A stretch of 64,000 bases of DNA from Bifidobacterium scardovii JCM 12489 = DSM 13734 (GTDB lineage Bacteria; Actinomycetota; Actinomycetes; Actinomycetales; Bifidobacteriaceae): contig NZ_AP012331.1 of the NCBI RefSeq assembly GCF_001042635.1, positions 2,418,001-2,482,000 on the forward strand, in the 5' to 3' direction. Position numbers and translations under genes: made by a program. The notes below the pieces were generated by a model, which saw only the letters and a list, made by a program, of their open reading frames with translations, was not told the DNA's origin and ran no database searches. How positions within the stretch are numbered: the first letter of the stretch is position 1; every line of letters starts with the position of its first letter. Below are positions 1 through 8,521 of the stretch, piece by piece.

Positions 1-1322
1 CCGGGGCTCACCATTTCGGCGCCGCGGTAGTGGGCCATCGTCTCGACGACGCCCTCGTCCAGATGCAGGCCGGTGGTGATCAGTCCCTCGCCGTAGCCGG
101 TGGCGCAGGATCGGGCGATCCACGCCCCGGCCGGCAGCTGGGACTGGATTTGCTTGACGATGTTGATGGCCGCGGTCAGCGGGCTTCCCTCGTTGTTCGC
201 GTAGCTCGACCACACGATTTCGCGGTCGTCGTTGACGAGCGTGGCCTTGATGGTGGTCGACCCCGCGTCGATGCCGAGGAAGTGCGGCCCGTGCGCGCCT
301 TCGAGCGTGCCGATGTGGATGTGCTCGCGGTGATGGCGCTTGTTGAACGCCTCGCGGTCGGCCTCCGTGGGGAACAGCGGCGGCATGGTCGGCGTGTTGG
401 ACGGCAGGTTCTGCAGTTCGTCCAGACGCGCCAGGATGTCGGCGCAGGTGCGCGCCTCGAAGTGGTGGCCCTCGTCGTCGGCGTCGATGTCGGCCTGCAG
501 GGCCGCGCCGTACGCGACGTACAGGTGGGCGTTGGTCGGCACGATGAATTCGTCGACCTTGCCTTCCAGCGCGCGCTGGAAGGCGGCGCGCAGCTCGCTC
601 ATGAAGAACAGCGGCCCGCCGAGGAAGATCACGGTGCCGTGGATCGGCCGGCCGGAGGCGAGGCCGGCGATGGTCTGGGTCGCGACGGCGGTGAAGATCG
701 ACGCGGCCAGATCGGGCTTGGCCGCGCCGTCGTTGATGAGCGGCTGGAGATCGGTCTTGGCGAACACGCCGCACCGCGAGGCGATCGGGTACAGGGTCTT
801 GTAGTCCTTCGCCATGTCGTTGAGGCCGGACGCGTCGGTGTCGAGCAGCGTGGACATCTGGTCGATGAACGCGCCGGTGCCGCCCGCGCACGAACCGTTC
901 ATGCGCTGCTCGGGCGTGGGCTTGAGATAGGTGATCTTGGCGTCCTCGCCGCCCAGCTCGATGATGACGTCGGCCTGCGGGTATTCCTTGTCGATCGCCT
1001 CGGTTTCGGCGATGACCTCCTGGATGAACGGCACATGCATGTTGTCCGCCAGCGTCAGGCCGCCGGAACCGGTGATGGCGAGGCGGATCGGCTCGTCGCC
1101 GCGGCCGCGCTGCTCGAGCTCCTTGTGGATGTCGACGAGCAGGCCGGCGACGGTGGCGCGCACGTTGGCGTGATGGCGCCGGTAGTCGGAGAAGATGGTA
1201 TCCCCCAGCGAATCCGACTGGTCGAGCACCACGGCCTTGACCGTGGTCGAACCGATGTCAAGCCCCACGCGCAACGGCTTCGTATCGTGGCCGTTGGCCG
1301 CGGTATCCGCTTCGTTCACCAT
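1..1322 (-). CDS. 2-hydroxyacyl-CoA dehydratase activase-type ATPase (BadF/BadG/BcrA/HgdC family), truncated by the window edge
   Basis: Reading the minus strand from ATG at 1322 gives an uninterrupted frame of about 440 codons that runs off the left edge. Two ASKHA ATPase modules are visible: one begins near residue 20 (VGLDIGSTTVKAVVLD), the second near residue 340 (FLGIDAGSTTIKATLV). The first module carries NGSCAGGTGAF and SRCGVFAKTD, the two cysteine contexts that in HgdC-type activators ligate a [4Fe-4S] cluster shared by a dimer. Members of this family use ATP to inject an electron into 2-hydroxyacyl-CoA dehydratases or benzoyl-CoA reductases. Duplicated activase modules are known in very large proteins that also carry a dehydratase-like region; the missing C-terminus would show whether that applies here (inference). 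It lies downstream of nrdDG on the same strand after about 285 bp, so it probably has its own promoter. The substrate cannot be told from sequence. Confidence 0.85.
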   Translation of the reverse strand, partial: MVNEADTAANGHDTKPLRVGLDIGSTTVKAVVLDQSDSLGDTIFSDYRRHHANVRATVAGLLVDIHKELEQRGRGDEPIRLAITGSGGLTLADNMHVPFIQEVIAETEAIDKEYPQADVIIELGGEDAKITYLKPTPEQRMNGSCAGGTGAFIDQMSTLLDTDASGLNDMAKDYKTLYPIASRCGVFAKTDLQPLINDGAAKPDLAASIFTAVATQTIAGLASGRPIHGTVIFLGGPLFFMSELRAAFQRALEGKVDEFIVPTNAHLYVAYGAALQADIDADDEGHHFEARTCADILARLDELQNLPSNTPTMPPLFPTEADREAFNKRHHREHIHIGTLEGAHGPHFLGIDAGSTTIKATLVNDDREIVWSSYANNEGSPLTAAINIVKQIQSQLPAGAWIARSCATGYGEGLITTGLHLDEGVVETMAHYRGAEMVSP

Positions 1323-1564
1323 GCAAACCTCTTCGCCTGATTTCCCGGGACACGGTGTACCCACCATGCACTGCCCGGCTGCTCCAACATCCCTACTTTA
1401 GTAGGATGCCAAGTCCAAGCCCCCGATACCGGTCCTCCCACAGCGTGATTTATATAACACATCGGGGGCAAAACCCAACGTCAGACCGCCCGATGTCGAG
1501 TTGGGCGCGGAAAGGTACGGGAAAATGCGTCGATAGGCCGACGCGCCGGAACCACGGCGCGTAC

Positions 1565-1618
1565 GGAACGCTCAGGATGCTCGGAACGCCCAAGACGCTC
1601 AGGACGCTCAGGACGCCT
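1565..1618. repeat. six-unit degenerate 9-bp tandem array across the nrdG stop
   Basis: Six consecutive 9-bp units resembling AGGACGCTC fill this stretch. The right end codes for the last residues of NrdG and the rest lies beyond its stop codon (1608-1610). The unit is a multiple of three, so slippage would change the protein tail without frameshift. Function unknown. Confidence 0.6.
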
Positions 1619-2336
1619 GCGCGGCCTCGCCCTTCACCCGGTCCTTGAGATACATCTCGGGAATGTCGCGCTCCTGATCATGCAGCTTGGCCCAGATCAC
1701 CGGGCGCCCCTCGGCCAGGGAGCGCGGCACGTCGAGGATGCGCTGGTTGCGCGATCCTCGGAACTGCAGTAGGGAGTCGTGCTGGTCGGCCAGGTACCGG
1801 CCGTCGACGAGGACGTCGATCAGCTGCAGCAGCTCGAGCTTGTCGGGTGTCTCCCCCGGGCGCATGAGCTCCTCCCACGTGTAGCCCGTCCACGACCAGA
1901 TGTCCTTGGAGTCGCCGAACTCGCTGCGGATGCGCCGCGCGAGCGGCAGCAGCACCGGGGTGTTGAGCAGCGGCTCGCCGCCCAGGAAGGTGATGCCCTG
2001 CACCCAGGGCGCCCGGAGATCGTCGATGATCCTGTCCTCGAGCCGCGGCGTGTATTCATGGCCGGCCTTGAAGTCCCAGATGGACGCGTTGAAGCATTCG
2101 ACGCAGTGGAACGGGCATCCGGAAACGTACAGCGAATTGCGCACGCCCTCGCCGTCGGTGACGATGAAGGTCTTGTAGTCGGCGATCATGCGCTTGGACA
2201 TGCGCCGGCCATCCCACTGGCCCGCGCGCGGGTCGTTGGCCAGGCCGTTGGAGGGCACGCAGGGGCCACGGCCGGTCTCGCCGGCCGCGAAATCATGCCG
2301 CAGGGGTTCCGCGGCCGCCTTGCGAAAGTCAGGCAT
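1608..2336 (-). CDS. nrdG: anaerobic ribonucleoside-triphosphate reductase activating protein (radical SAM)
   Basis: This 242-residue protein installs the glycyl radical on NrdD by reductive cleavage of S-adenosylmethionine. The cluster-binding motif CPFHCVEC (CX3CX2C) places C74, C78 and C81 as ligands of the [4Fe-4S] cluster, and GGEPL further on is the usual SAM-binding glycine motif. The frame is open 70 codons further upstream, but ATG at 2334-2336 is preferred because AGGAAG stands just before it and the upstream part runs into a palindromic repeat. About 50 residues precede the usual NrdG start, a modest N-terminal extension that includes one more cysteine (C26). It follows nrdD on the same strand after 145 bp that contain the compound palindrome, so the two are probably cotranscribed through it. 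Confidence 0.93.
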   Translation of the reverse strand: MPDFRKAAAEPLRHDFAAGETGRGPCVPSNGLANDPRAGQWDGRRMSKRMIADYKTFIVTDGEGVRNSLYVSGCPFHCVECFNASIWDFKAGHEYTPRLEDRIIDDLRAPWVQGITFLGGEPLLNTPVLLPLARRIRSEFGDSKDIWSWTGYTWEELMRPGETPDKLELLQLIDVLVDGRYLADQHDSLLQFRGSRNQRILDVPRSLAEGRPVIWAKLHDQERDIPEMYLKDRVKGEAAQAS

Positions 2337-2358
2337 GGCGCACTTCCTACCATAGCTT

Positions 2359-2466
2359 GGCTCCCGCTGCCGGGAGCCGTCCGTCATCAGACGGACCGAG
2401 GGTGGCCAGCACATAGGATGGCCACCCTCGCTCCCGCCTGCGATCGGCGGCTCCCGCCAGCGGGAG
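2359..2466. repeat. compound palindromic element, copy 1 (nrdD-nrdG intergenic)
   Basis: The order is hairpin A (GGCTCCCG...CGGGAGCC, 2359-2378), hairpin B (GTCCGT...ACGGAC, 2379-2396), a 12-bp perfect inverted pair CGAGGGTGGCCA / TGGCCACCCTCG (2397-2408 and 2419-2430), then the mirror-image B and A hairpins up to 2466. The same architecture recurs at 10082, 17037 and 22147, and as a half copy at 7021, so this is a dispersed family. Within the nrd transcript it could form a stable structure that tunes nrdG expression or mRNA stability (inference). Confidence 0.75.
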
Positions 2467-2481
2467 ACTCGTGAATAATCC

Positions 2482-4878
2482 TTACTTGGCCTCTTCGAAC
2501 CACTCGCGCTCGGTGCCGTCCGACAGCGTGACGTGGCCGGTCTCACCGCTCATGTGCTTGACGCGATGGGAGATCTCCTCGTGGCGGCCGTGCACCATCG
2601 GGCGCTGCACCGGGTTGCCGAGGTAGCCGCAGGTGCGCTTGGTGACGTTGCACTTGTCCGGATCGGCGTTGCCGCATTCGGGGCACTTGAAGCCTTCCTC
2701 GGTCGGCTCGAAGTCGCCCTGGAACCCGCACACGAAGCAGTGGTCGATCGGCGTGTTGGTGCCGAGGTAGCCGATGCCGATGTTGTAGGCGTAATCCCAC
2801 ACGGCCTCGAGCGCCTTCGGGTTGTCCTGCAGGCACGGGTACTCGCAGTAGTTGATGAAGCCGCCGGAGGCGTAGTACGGGAAGTCCTTCTCGTAGTTGA
2901 GCTTCTCCATCGGGGTCGGCTGCAGCCACACCGGGTAGTGGAAGGAGTTGGTGTAGAAGTCGTGGTCGGTCACGCCCTCGACGCGGCCGAACTTCTCGCG
3001 GTCCATGCGGTTGAAGCGGTCGGTGAGCGACTCGGCCGGCGTGGAGTACACGGAGTAGTGGTAGCCCTCCATGCGGCTCCACTGCTTGCACAGCTCGTTC
3101 ATGCGCTTGACGATCGACAGCGCGAACTCCTTGCCTTGCGGGTCCCAGCCGTGGTCGCGGATCCAGTTCTTGCCGTAGAACACGGCGGTGGCCTCCGCCA
3201 GACCGATGTAGCCGAGCGAGACGGTGGCGCGCTCGTTCTTGAACAGCGCGTCGACGTTGTCGTTCGCGCCGAGGCGGCCGAAGGCGCCGAAGCGGAACAG
3301 GGTCGGGGCGTTCACCGGGGTGGCCTGCTTGCAGCGCATGATGCGGAACTGGAGCGCCTGGTGCGCGGTCTCCATACGCTCGTTGAACAGCTTCCAGAAG
3401 CGGGCCTTGTCGCCGTGGGACTCGAGCGCGATGCGCGGCACGTTCACGGAAACCACGCCGAGGTTCATGCGGCCGTCCTCCTCGTCCTTGCCGGTGGCCG
3501 GGTTGATCCAGCCCTGCAGGAACGAGCGGCAGCCCATCGGCGCCTTGAAGGAGCCGGTGATCTTGACGATGTTCTCGTAGAACACCACGTCCGGGTACAT
3601 GCGCTTGGTGGCGCACTCGAGGGCGAGCTGCTTCAGGTCGTAGTTCGGGTCGCCCGGATCGGCGTTCACGCCGTGGCGGATGGTGAACACGAGCTTCGGG
3701 AAGATCGCGGTGTGGTGGTCCTTGCCCAGGCCGCGGATGCGGTTGAGCAGGATCGCGCGCTGGACCTCGCGGGCGAACCAGTCGGTGCCGAGACCGAAGC
3801 CGATGGTGACGAACGGGGTCTGGCCGTTGGACACGCGGTTGGAGTTGATCTGGTACTCCATGGTCTGCATCGCGTCGTAGATGGACTTGCGGGTGCGGAT
3901 CTTGGCGAGGATCTCGCGCTCCTGCTCCAGCTCGTCGACGTCGTCGTGGAACGGCGTGTCCATGGGCAGCGGCTCACGGGAGCCGAAGTGCAGCTTGGAG
4001 GGCTCGTTCTTCTTGGCGTTCTCGACCTGGCGGCGGGCGAACTCGACCGGCATGCCGTCGGGAATGGTCTCGCGCGCCTCTTCGAGGAACTTCTCGTAGT
4101 CCTTCTTCGCGTACGTGGCGAGGTGCTCGTCGGCGCGGTTGGCGGTCTGGCCACCGTACTGGCTGGAGGCCACGTCCTTCATGATCTGGGTGATCTGGGT
4201 GGCGGCGATGGCGATGGACTTCGGCGAGGCCATCGGCGCATTGCCGAGCGTGAAGCCGTTGGCCAGCATGTCCCAGAAGTTCGGCAGCGAGCAGTTGGAC
4301 TGCGCGGTGAACGGCGAGTAGTCGGCGTCGTGGAAGTGGATGTCGCCCTTCATGTGCGCGTTCGCCACGGCCGGGGGCAGCATGTTGAACGCGGCGGCCT
4401 TGCTCACCGCGCCGGCCAGCAGATCGCGCTGGGTGGCGTAGACGTTGGCATCCTTGTTCGCGTTCTCGTGGATCAGGGTCGGATCCTGGTTGATGAAGCG
4501 GGAAACGGCCTCGTTGACATCGGTGGCCTTGGCGCGCTGGATGTCCTTGTCGAGACGGTAGTTGGTGTAGGCGCGGGCCACATCGTACAGGTGCGCGTCG
4601 ATCAGCGCGTGCTCGACGAGGTTCTGGATGTCCTCGATCTTGGCCGGACCGTTGTAGCGCTCCTTGATCTCCCCCTCGACCTGGTCGGCGAAGCCGCGCA
4701 CCAGCTTCTCCTCCTCCGGGCCGACCTCCTTGTCGAGATCGGCGAACGCGGACTTGACGGCGCTGATGATGTTGATCGGGTCGAAATCGACCACACGGCC
4801 ATCGCGCTTCTCGACGAGCACGGCGCCCGTTCCGGGCCTCGCGTTCGTCTCGACAGCGGTCATAACCTGAGCTTCCAT
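2482..4878 (-). CDS. nrdD: anaerobic (class III) ribonucleoside-triphosphate reductase
   Basis: This 798-residue glycyl-radical enzyme reduces ribonucleoside triphosphates to deoxynucleotides without oxygen. An ATP-cone allosteric domain occupies about residues 20-110 (VEKRDGRVVDFDPINI). The catalytic barrel follows. Near the C-terminus CFVCGF and CPECGN form the zinc site, and RTCGYLG holds the radical glycine. Length and order match the family. ATG at 4878 is used because GGAAAGGA lies at proper distance; a second in-frame ATG five codons later is possible. Its activase nrdG lies downstream. Tandem NrdR-like boxes in the divergent region toward xseA suggest control by the NrdR repressor. 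An aerobic reductase is not in this window. Confidence 0.97.
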   Translation of the reverse strand: MEAQVMTAVETNARPGTGAVLVEKRDGRVVDFDPINIISAVKSAFADLDKEVGPEEEKLVRGFADQVEGEIKERYNGPAKIEDIQNLVEHALIDAHLYDVARAYTNYRLDKDIQRAKATDVNEAVSRFINQDPTLIHENANKDANVYATQRDLLAGAVSKAAAFNMLPPAVANAHMKGDIHFHDADYSPFTAQSNCSLPNFWDMLANGFTLGNAPMASPKSIAIAATQITQIMKDVASSQYGGQTANRADEHLATYAKKDYEKFLEEARETIPDGMPVEFARRQVENAKKNEPSKLHFGSREPLPMDTPFHDDVDELEQEREILAKIRTRKSIYDAMQTMEYQINSNRVSNGQTPFVTIGFGLGTDWFAREVQRAILLNRIRGLGKDHHTAIFPKLVFTIRHGVNADPGDPNYDLKQLALECATKRMYPDVVFYENIVKITGSFKAPMGCRSFLQGWINPATGKDEEDGRMNLGVVSVNVPRIALESHGDKARFWKLFNERMETAHQALQFRIMRCKQATPVNAPTLFRFGAFGRLGANDNVDALFKNERATVSLGYIGLAEATAVFYGKNWIRDHGWDPQGKEFALSIVKRMNELCKQWSRMEGYHYSVYSTPAESLTDRFNRMDREKFGRVEGVTDHDFYTNSFHYPVWLQPTPMEKLNYEKDFPYYASGGFINYCEYPCLQDNPKALEAVWDYAYNIGIGYLGTNTPIDHCFVCGFQGDFEPTEEGFKCPECGNADPDKCNVTKRTCGYLGNPVQRPMVHGRHEEISHRVKHMSGETGHVTLSDGTEREWFEEAK

Positions 4879-4989
4879 CTGCGGTCCTTTCCTAGTACTC
4901 CTAGTACAATATCCTCGGCTTCCGGCGCCCAGCCGGATGAATTACATGCCTGTAAGTTTCTGTGCCTTCTGTACTGTACGGCAATCCCA

Positions 4990-5036
4990 CCCCGATATCT
5001 AGTAGCGCCACGCCGTGTTTTGCCTAGATATAGTGG
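4990..5036. promoter_or_regulatory. tandem NrdR-box-like operators upstream of nrdDG
   Basis: Two 16-bp windows, 4990-5005 (core GATATCTAGT) and 5021-5036 (core TAGATATAGTG), each match about 10-11 of the 16 positions of the NrdR consensus ACACTATATATAGTGT. Their starts are 31 bp apart, the usual helical phasing of NrdR box pairs. They lie in the 315-bp gap between divergent nrdD (minus) and xseA (plus), about 110 bp upstream of nrdD. NrdR is the general repressor of bacterial reductase genes. The rest of this gap holds a direct repeat CCTAGTAC (about 4891-4906) and no gene. Confidence 0.6.
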
Positions 5037-5193
5037 TCAATGGCGGAATAGAGCCGAAATGACAATTGTGTGATTTGCGTGACGGATCTGCTTCAGCGTG
5101 TCGCGCCGGCGCTCGTCCGGCGGGTGCCGCAGGCCATCCCCAAGGGAGCCGCCGCCACGTGTCGTTGTCCGTTACGTGGAGGAATCTTGGGGC

Positions 5194-6513
5194 ATGGCTT
5201 TCAACACGGGATACGGATATTCGGGCGGCCGGCACGCGGATCAGACCGCGCAGCCGGGCGCCGGCGCGTCCGGGGCGCCAACGCCCCAACCGCTCGACCA
5301 GCTGCCGAGGCTCGCCAGCGAGACCACGGCGGAACACCCATGGCCCGTGTCGGTGCTCAGCCAGAAGTTCCACGTCGCGGTGGAGAAATGGCCGGCGGCG
5401 TGGATCTGCGGGCAGATCACCGAGATCAACACGCGCCGCGCCGGCTCGGCCTATCTGACCGTGCGCGACGATTTCGAGGACATCGCGATCCCCGTGTCCG
5501 GCTGGCGCGCCTTCGCCGCCAAGGCCGCGGCGTTCAAGCAGGGCGACCGCGTGGTGGTGCACGGCAAGGCCGACATCTGGGTCAAGCAGACCAGGCTGAG
5601 CTTCATCGGCGACGACATCCGCAAGATCGGTTCCGGCGGCGGGCTCAAGGAGCAGATCGACGAGCTGCGCAAGAAGCTCAAGGGTGAGGGCCTCTTCGAT
5701 GCGGAGAACAAGATCCCGCTGCCCGAGTTCCCCTCCTGCATCGGCCTGATCTGCGCCCCGCAGGCGCGCGCGGAGGGCGACGTGATCACCAACGTGAACC
5801 TGCGCTGGCCGTCCGTGCGCTTCAAGGTCGTGCACGCGCATGTGCAGGGCGCGCAGTGCCCGCCCGACATCGTCGCGGCGATCCGCAAGCTGGATGCCGA
5901 CCCCGAGGTCGACGTGATCATCGTGGCGCGCGGCGGCGGCGCGTTCGAGGACCTCATCGGGTTCTCTGACGAGTCCGTGGTGCGGGCCACGGCCGCATGC
6001 GCCACGCCGATCGTCTCCGCCATCGGGCATGAGGACGACTGGACGCTGATCGACCTGGCGGCCGACCTGCGCGCCTCGACGCCGACCGATGCGGCGAAGA
6101 AGGTGGTGCCGGACGCGCGCGAGCAGTGGCAGCTGATCGACAACGCGATCACGCGGGCGCGCATGCGCATCGACGCGCGCGTCGCCAACGAGACCCGGCT
6201 GATCGAAGGCTATGCGAACCGCCCGAGCCTCACCCAGCCGCTCACCATGCTCGAGCCGCATCAGCGCTTCCTCGACGACGCCAGGCGGCGCATGGACATC
6301 GGCCTGACCCGCATCGTCGACGACGCGAGCCTGACCGTGGAGAAGCTGCACGCGAGCCTGACCGCGCTCAGCCCCCAGTCGACACTCGACCGCGGCTATG
6401 CGGTGGTGCAGTCCGCCGGCGGCCATGTGGTCGACGACGCCGGCACCGTGCGGACGGGCGACCGGCTCACCATGACCCTGAGAAGAGGCACGCTCACCGC
6501 CACCGCGGACTGA
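5194..6513 (+). CDS. xseA: exodeoxyribonuclease VII large subunit
   Basis: This 439-residue protein is the catalytic subunit of exonuclease VII, which degrades single-stranded DNA in both directions to short oligonucleotides. An N-terminal OB-fold lies at about residues 45-145 (WICGQITEINT, YLTVRD). The catalytic domain has the family signatures IGLICAPQARAEGD, VARGGGAFEDL and SAIGHEDDWTLIDLAADLRAS. ATG at 5194 is chosen over upstream frames because GTGGAGGAA stands about 10 bases before it and it begins just ahead of the conserved region. The first 45 residues are low-complexity. xseB follows after 75 bp with its own Shine-Dalgarno, so the two form an operon. It diverges from nrdD. Confidence 0.95.
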   Translation: MAFNTGYGYSGGRHADQTAQPGAGASGAPTPQPLDQLPRLASETTAEHPWPVSVLSQKFHVAVEKWPAAWICGQITEINTRRAGSAYLTVRDDFEDIAIPVSGWRAFAAKAAAFKQGDRVVVHGKADIWVKQTRLSFIGDDIRKIGSGGGLKEQIDELRKKLKGEGLFDAENKIPLPEFPSCIGLICAPQARAEGDVITNVNLRWPSVRFKVVHAHVQGAQCPPDIVAAIRKLDADPEVDVIIVARGGGAFEDLIGFSDESVVRATAACATPIVSAIGHEDDWTLIDLAADLRASTPTDAAKKVVPDAREQWQLIDNAITRARMRIDARVANETRLIEGYANRPSLTQPLTMLEPHQRFLDDARRRMDIGLTRIVDDASLTVEKLHASLTALSPQSTLDRGYAVVQSAGGHVVDDAGTVRTGDRLTMTLRRGTLTATAD

Positions 6514-6588
6514 CGCGCGGCGGCATCACGGCCCCACCAACGCCCCCATATTCAATACCGATACACATACCTATATAAAGGAGCAATC

Positions 6589-6915
6589 ATGGCAACCACT
6601 GCAGCCGCCGATGCCGCCACCCCTAAGTCCCCCGCCACGCCGGCGGCGCCCGCCTCGAGCCTGACCGACAAGGAGCGCGAAGCCATCGCCCAGATGCCGT
6701 ACGAGGAGGCCCGCGACAAGCTCATCCAAGCCGTGCAGGCGCTTGAGGCCGGCGGCCTGAACCTCGACCAGTCTATGCGCCAGTGGGAGATCGGCGAGGC
6801 CCTGGCCAAGCGCGCGCAGTCCCTGCTCGGCGAGGTCCGCGCCAAGCTCGACGCCGCCCAGGCCGAACAGGCCACCAGCGCCGACACCGCTGGTACTCAG
6901 TCCAACCTGGACTGA
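6589..6915 (+). CDS. xseB: exodeoxyribonuclease VII small subunit
   Basis: A 108-residue protein with the XseB core at about residues 32-85 (MPYEEARDKLIQAVQALEAG, LDQSMRQWEIGEAL), a helical hairpin that binds the long C-terminal helices of XseA. The first 30 residues are Ala/Pro/Thr-rich and probably disordered, as is the short tail; this makes it longer than the usual 60-80 residue subunit. AAAGGAG stands 6 bases before the ATG. It is the last gene of the xseAB unit; about 105 bp downstream is a half copy of the compound palindrome that could act as terminator. Confidence 0.93.
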   Translation: MATTAAADAATPKSPATPAAPASSLTDKEREAIAQMPYEEARDKLIQAVQALEAGGLNLDQSMRQWEIGEALAKRAQSLLGEVRAKLDAAQAEQATSADTAGTQSNLD

Positions 6916-7020
6916 GCCGTAAGCGAACAGCCCGGTAGACTGTCCATAGCAGTGCACGTCGCATATGACGTCGGGGTTCCCATTTGAGTTGGGTACCGGA
7001 GGATCCAGTTAAGAAGGTCC

Positions 7021-7064
7021 CGCCCCCGCTGGCGGGGGCTCCCGCGTAGCGGGTGGGGGTGGTC
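7021..7064. repeat. half copy of the compound palindromic element
   Basis: Hairpin A (CCCCCGCTGGCGGGGG) is followed by hairpin B (CCCGCGTAGCGGG) and the arm GTGGGGGTGGTCC, in the same order as the left half of the full elements, but no mirrored right half follows. It lies between the convergent ends of xseB and the EEP gene, where it may act as a bidirectional terminator. A separate weak hairpin (GGTTCCCA...TGGGTACC) lies just upstream near 6974-7000. Confidence 0.6.
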
Positions 7065-7083
7065 CTGTCCTGTCCCGCCCCGG

Positions 7084-8133
7084 CTATCCGACCGCGATCG
7101 TCGCAAGCAGCGCCGCGTGATCCGACCCGGCGATCGTCTTGACCTCCAGCTGGCCGGCGGTGATGCCCCGGTCCAGCACGATATGGTCGATGCCGGCGAA
7201 TCGCGGCAACGGCGTCTTGTCGGCCGGCCATGTGAACGCGAATCCGTGGCCCGACTGCAGCGCCGCATCGGAGAACCGGTCGCCGAGAACATCGCGGAAC
7301 GGCGCGTGATCGGTCGTCGCGTTGAAATCGCCCATGAACACATACCGCGTGTCCGTGTGCGATTTCATCATCGCCAGCTCATCCAACGACCGCTTCCACT
7401 GCGACCATCGGCCCGGCCCGGGCGAGGTCGTATGCACCGACACGAATCGGATCGGCGCATCACCGAACGCGATCGTGCCTCCCGGCATGAACGACGCGGT
7501 CGAACGCACATCGTCGTCGGCCGGGTCGGACAGCGGGGCGGCCGACCACAGGCCGTTGCCATACACCCCGTCCGACGTGGAGACCTGCACATACGGCAAA
7601 TAGTCCTTGATGCCGGCGGCATCCAGCGCCTGCACGAACTCGTCGGTGGTCTCCTGCAGCGCCAACACCTCGACCCGCTGATCACGCACCAGCTCGACGA
7701 TCGCCTCGGGATCGGCCTGCCCCTTGTACACATTGAAGGTCATGACCCGGGCATAGGCGTCGCCGGTGTTCGCCGAAGCGCCCGACACCGCGGCGACCGC
7801 CTCGGCCGGCAGCGACGAAGACGCTTGGAAGAAGGGGTACTGCCACCACACCTGCGCGCCGAGACATCCGATGGCGATCAGAGCCGTGAGCCATCGACGG
7901 CTGATCAAAGCGAGCACCAGCGCCAAGGCGGCCGTCACAGCGAACCACGGCGTGGCCGCGACCAGCACCGGCACATACGGCAGCGCCTGCAGATCGGACG
8001 GCAGCGAGCGCGCGATCACGCCGATCAGGGACACCACTGCCAGCACGATGGACAGCAACCCCGCGATGATGTGCCGGTGACGCCGTGGCGCCGGCACTGG
8101 CTTTACCTTCGCCGCCGTTCGAGTCTTCGCCAT
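7084..8133 (-). CDS. membrane-anchored endonuclease/exonuclease/phosphatase (EEP) family protein
   Basis: A 349-residue protein with three predicted transmembrane segments in the first 110 residues (about 22-44, 55-78, 80-100) and a C-terminal EEP domain from about residue 128. EEP catalytic signatures are present: FNVYKG, LALQETT (metal-binding Glu), VSVHTTSP, FMGDFNAT, and the terminal GSDHAALLATI (catalytic Asp-His). The topology puts the hydrolase domain on one side of the membrane after a short hydrophobic module, as in the actinobacterial YafD-like group. The natural substrate (nucleic acid, sugar phosphate or lipid phosphate) cannot be assigned. GGAGGAAG stands 8 bases before the ATG. 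It is a single gene, divergent from the tRNA. Confidence 0.85.
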   Translation of the reverse strand: MAKTRTAAKVKPVPAPRRHRHIIAGLLSIVLAVVSLIGVIARSLPSDLQALPYVPVLVAATPWFAVTAALALVLALISRRWLTALIAIGCLGAQVWWQYPFFQASSSLPAEAVAAVSGASANTGDAYARVMTFNVYKGQADPEAIVELVRDQRVEVLALQETTDEFVQALDAAGIKDYLPYVQVSTSDGVYGNGLWSAAPLSDPADDDVRSTASFMPGGTIAFGDAPIRFVSVHTTSPGPGRWSQWKRSLDELAMMKSHTDTRYVFMGDFNATTDHAPFRDVLGDRFSDAALQSGHGFAFTWPADKTPLPRFAGIDHIVLDRGITAGQLEVKTIAGSDHAALLATIAVG

Positions 8134-8426
8134 AGGTCAGCTTCCTCCCGTGTGTCGCCGTAATGCACCCAACCCCGGAGCCGTGGATGCGGCCGGACCG
8201 GCATGGCACCGCGCCCCGCCCGCGCCCAACCGGCGAGCCCCGGAAGACGTTCTCACACGTTAGCGCACATTGCACGGCATCATGATCATCCCCGGGTATC
8301 ATTCCGGGATGCACACAACTGCCGTCGGCGACGGATTGCGGCCGTTCGCATGGCGGCACGCATGCGTCCGACGCCCCGGCATGCCGCAATGCACACGCAA
8401 ACGGGGTGCGGTCGCGCCTACGTGTG

Positions 8427-8432
8427 TACAAT
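8427..8432 (+). promoter_or_regulatory. probable -10 box of the tRNA-Arg gene
   Basis: TACAAT lies 11 bases upstream of the mature tRNA 5' end, a fitting place for a -10 hexamer. No clear -35 hexamer is seen. The whole 310-bp gap from 8134 to 8443 between the divergent EEP gene and the tRNA holds no convincing gene. Confidence 0.4.
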
Positions 8433-8443
8433 AGAGGATTGCT

Positions 8444-8516
8444 GCCCTGGTAGCTCAGTGGATAGAGCACCGCTCTCCTAAAGCGGGTGTCGTCGGTTCG
8501 AATCCGATCTGGGGCA
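8444..8516 (+). tRNA. tRNA-Arg (anticodon CCT)
   Basis: The 73-nt sequence folds into a full cloverleaf. The acceptor GCCCTGG pairs with CTGGGGC (with G-T pairs) and the discriminator base is A8516. The anticodon arm CCGCT-CTCCTAA-AGCGG exposes CCT, which reads AGG, and the T-loop GTTCGAATC is canonical. CCA is not encoded. It is a rare-codon tRNA in GC-rich actinobacteria. Confidence 0.97.
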
Positions 8517-8521
8517 CGAAT

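Noticed and set aside
1608..2546. Longer nrdG start 70 codons upstream
   Set aside because: The extra part would be encoded by the compound palindrome and overlaps nrdD; the internal ATG has AGGAAG at good distance.
2533..5073. 846-codon plus-strand open frame antisense to nrdD
   Set aside because: It exists because the GC-rich codon pattern of nrdD removes stops from the opposite frame. The translation is Val/Arg/Gly-rich without domains, and the minus-strand gene is unmistakable NrdD.
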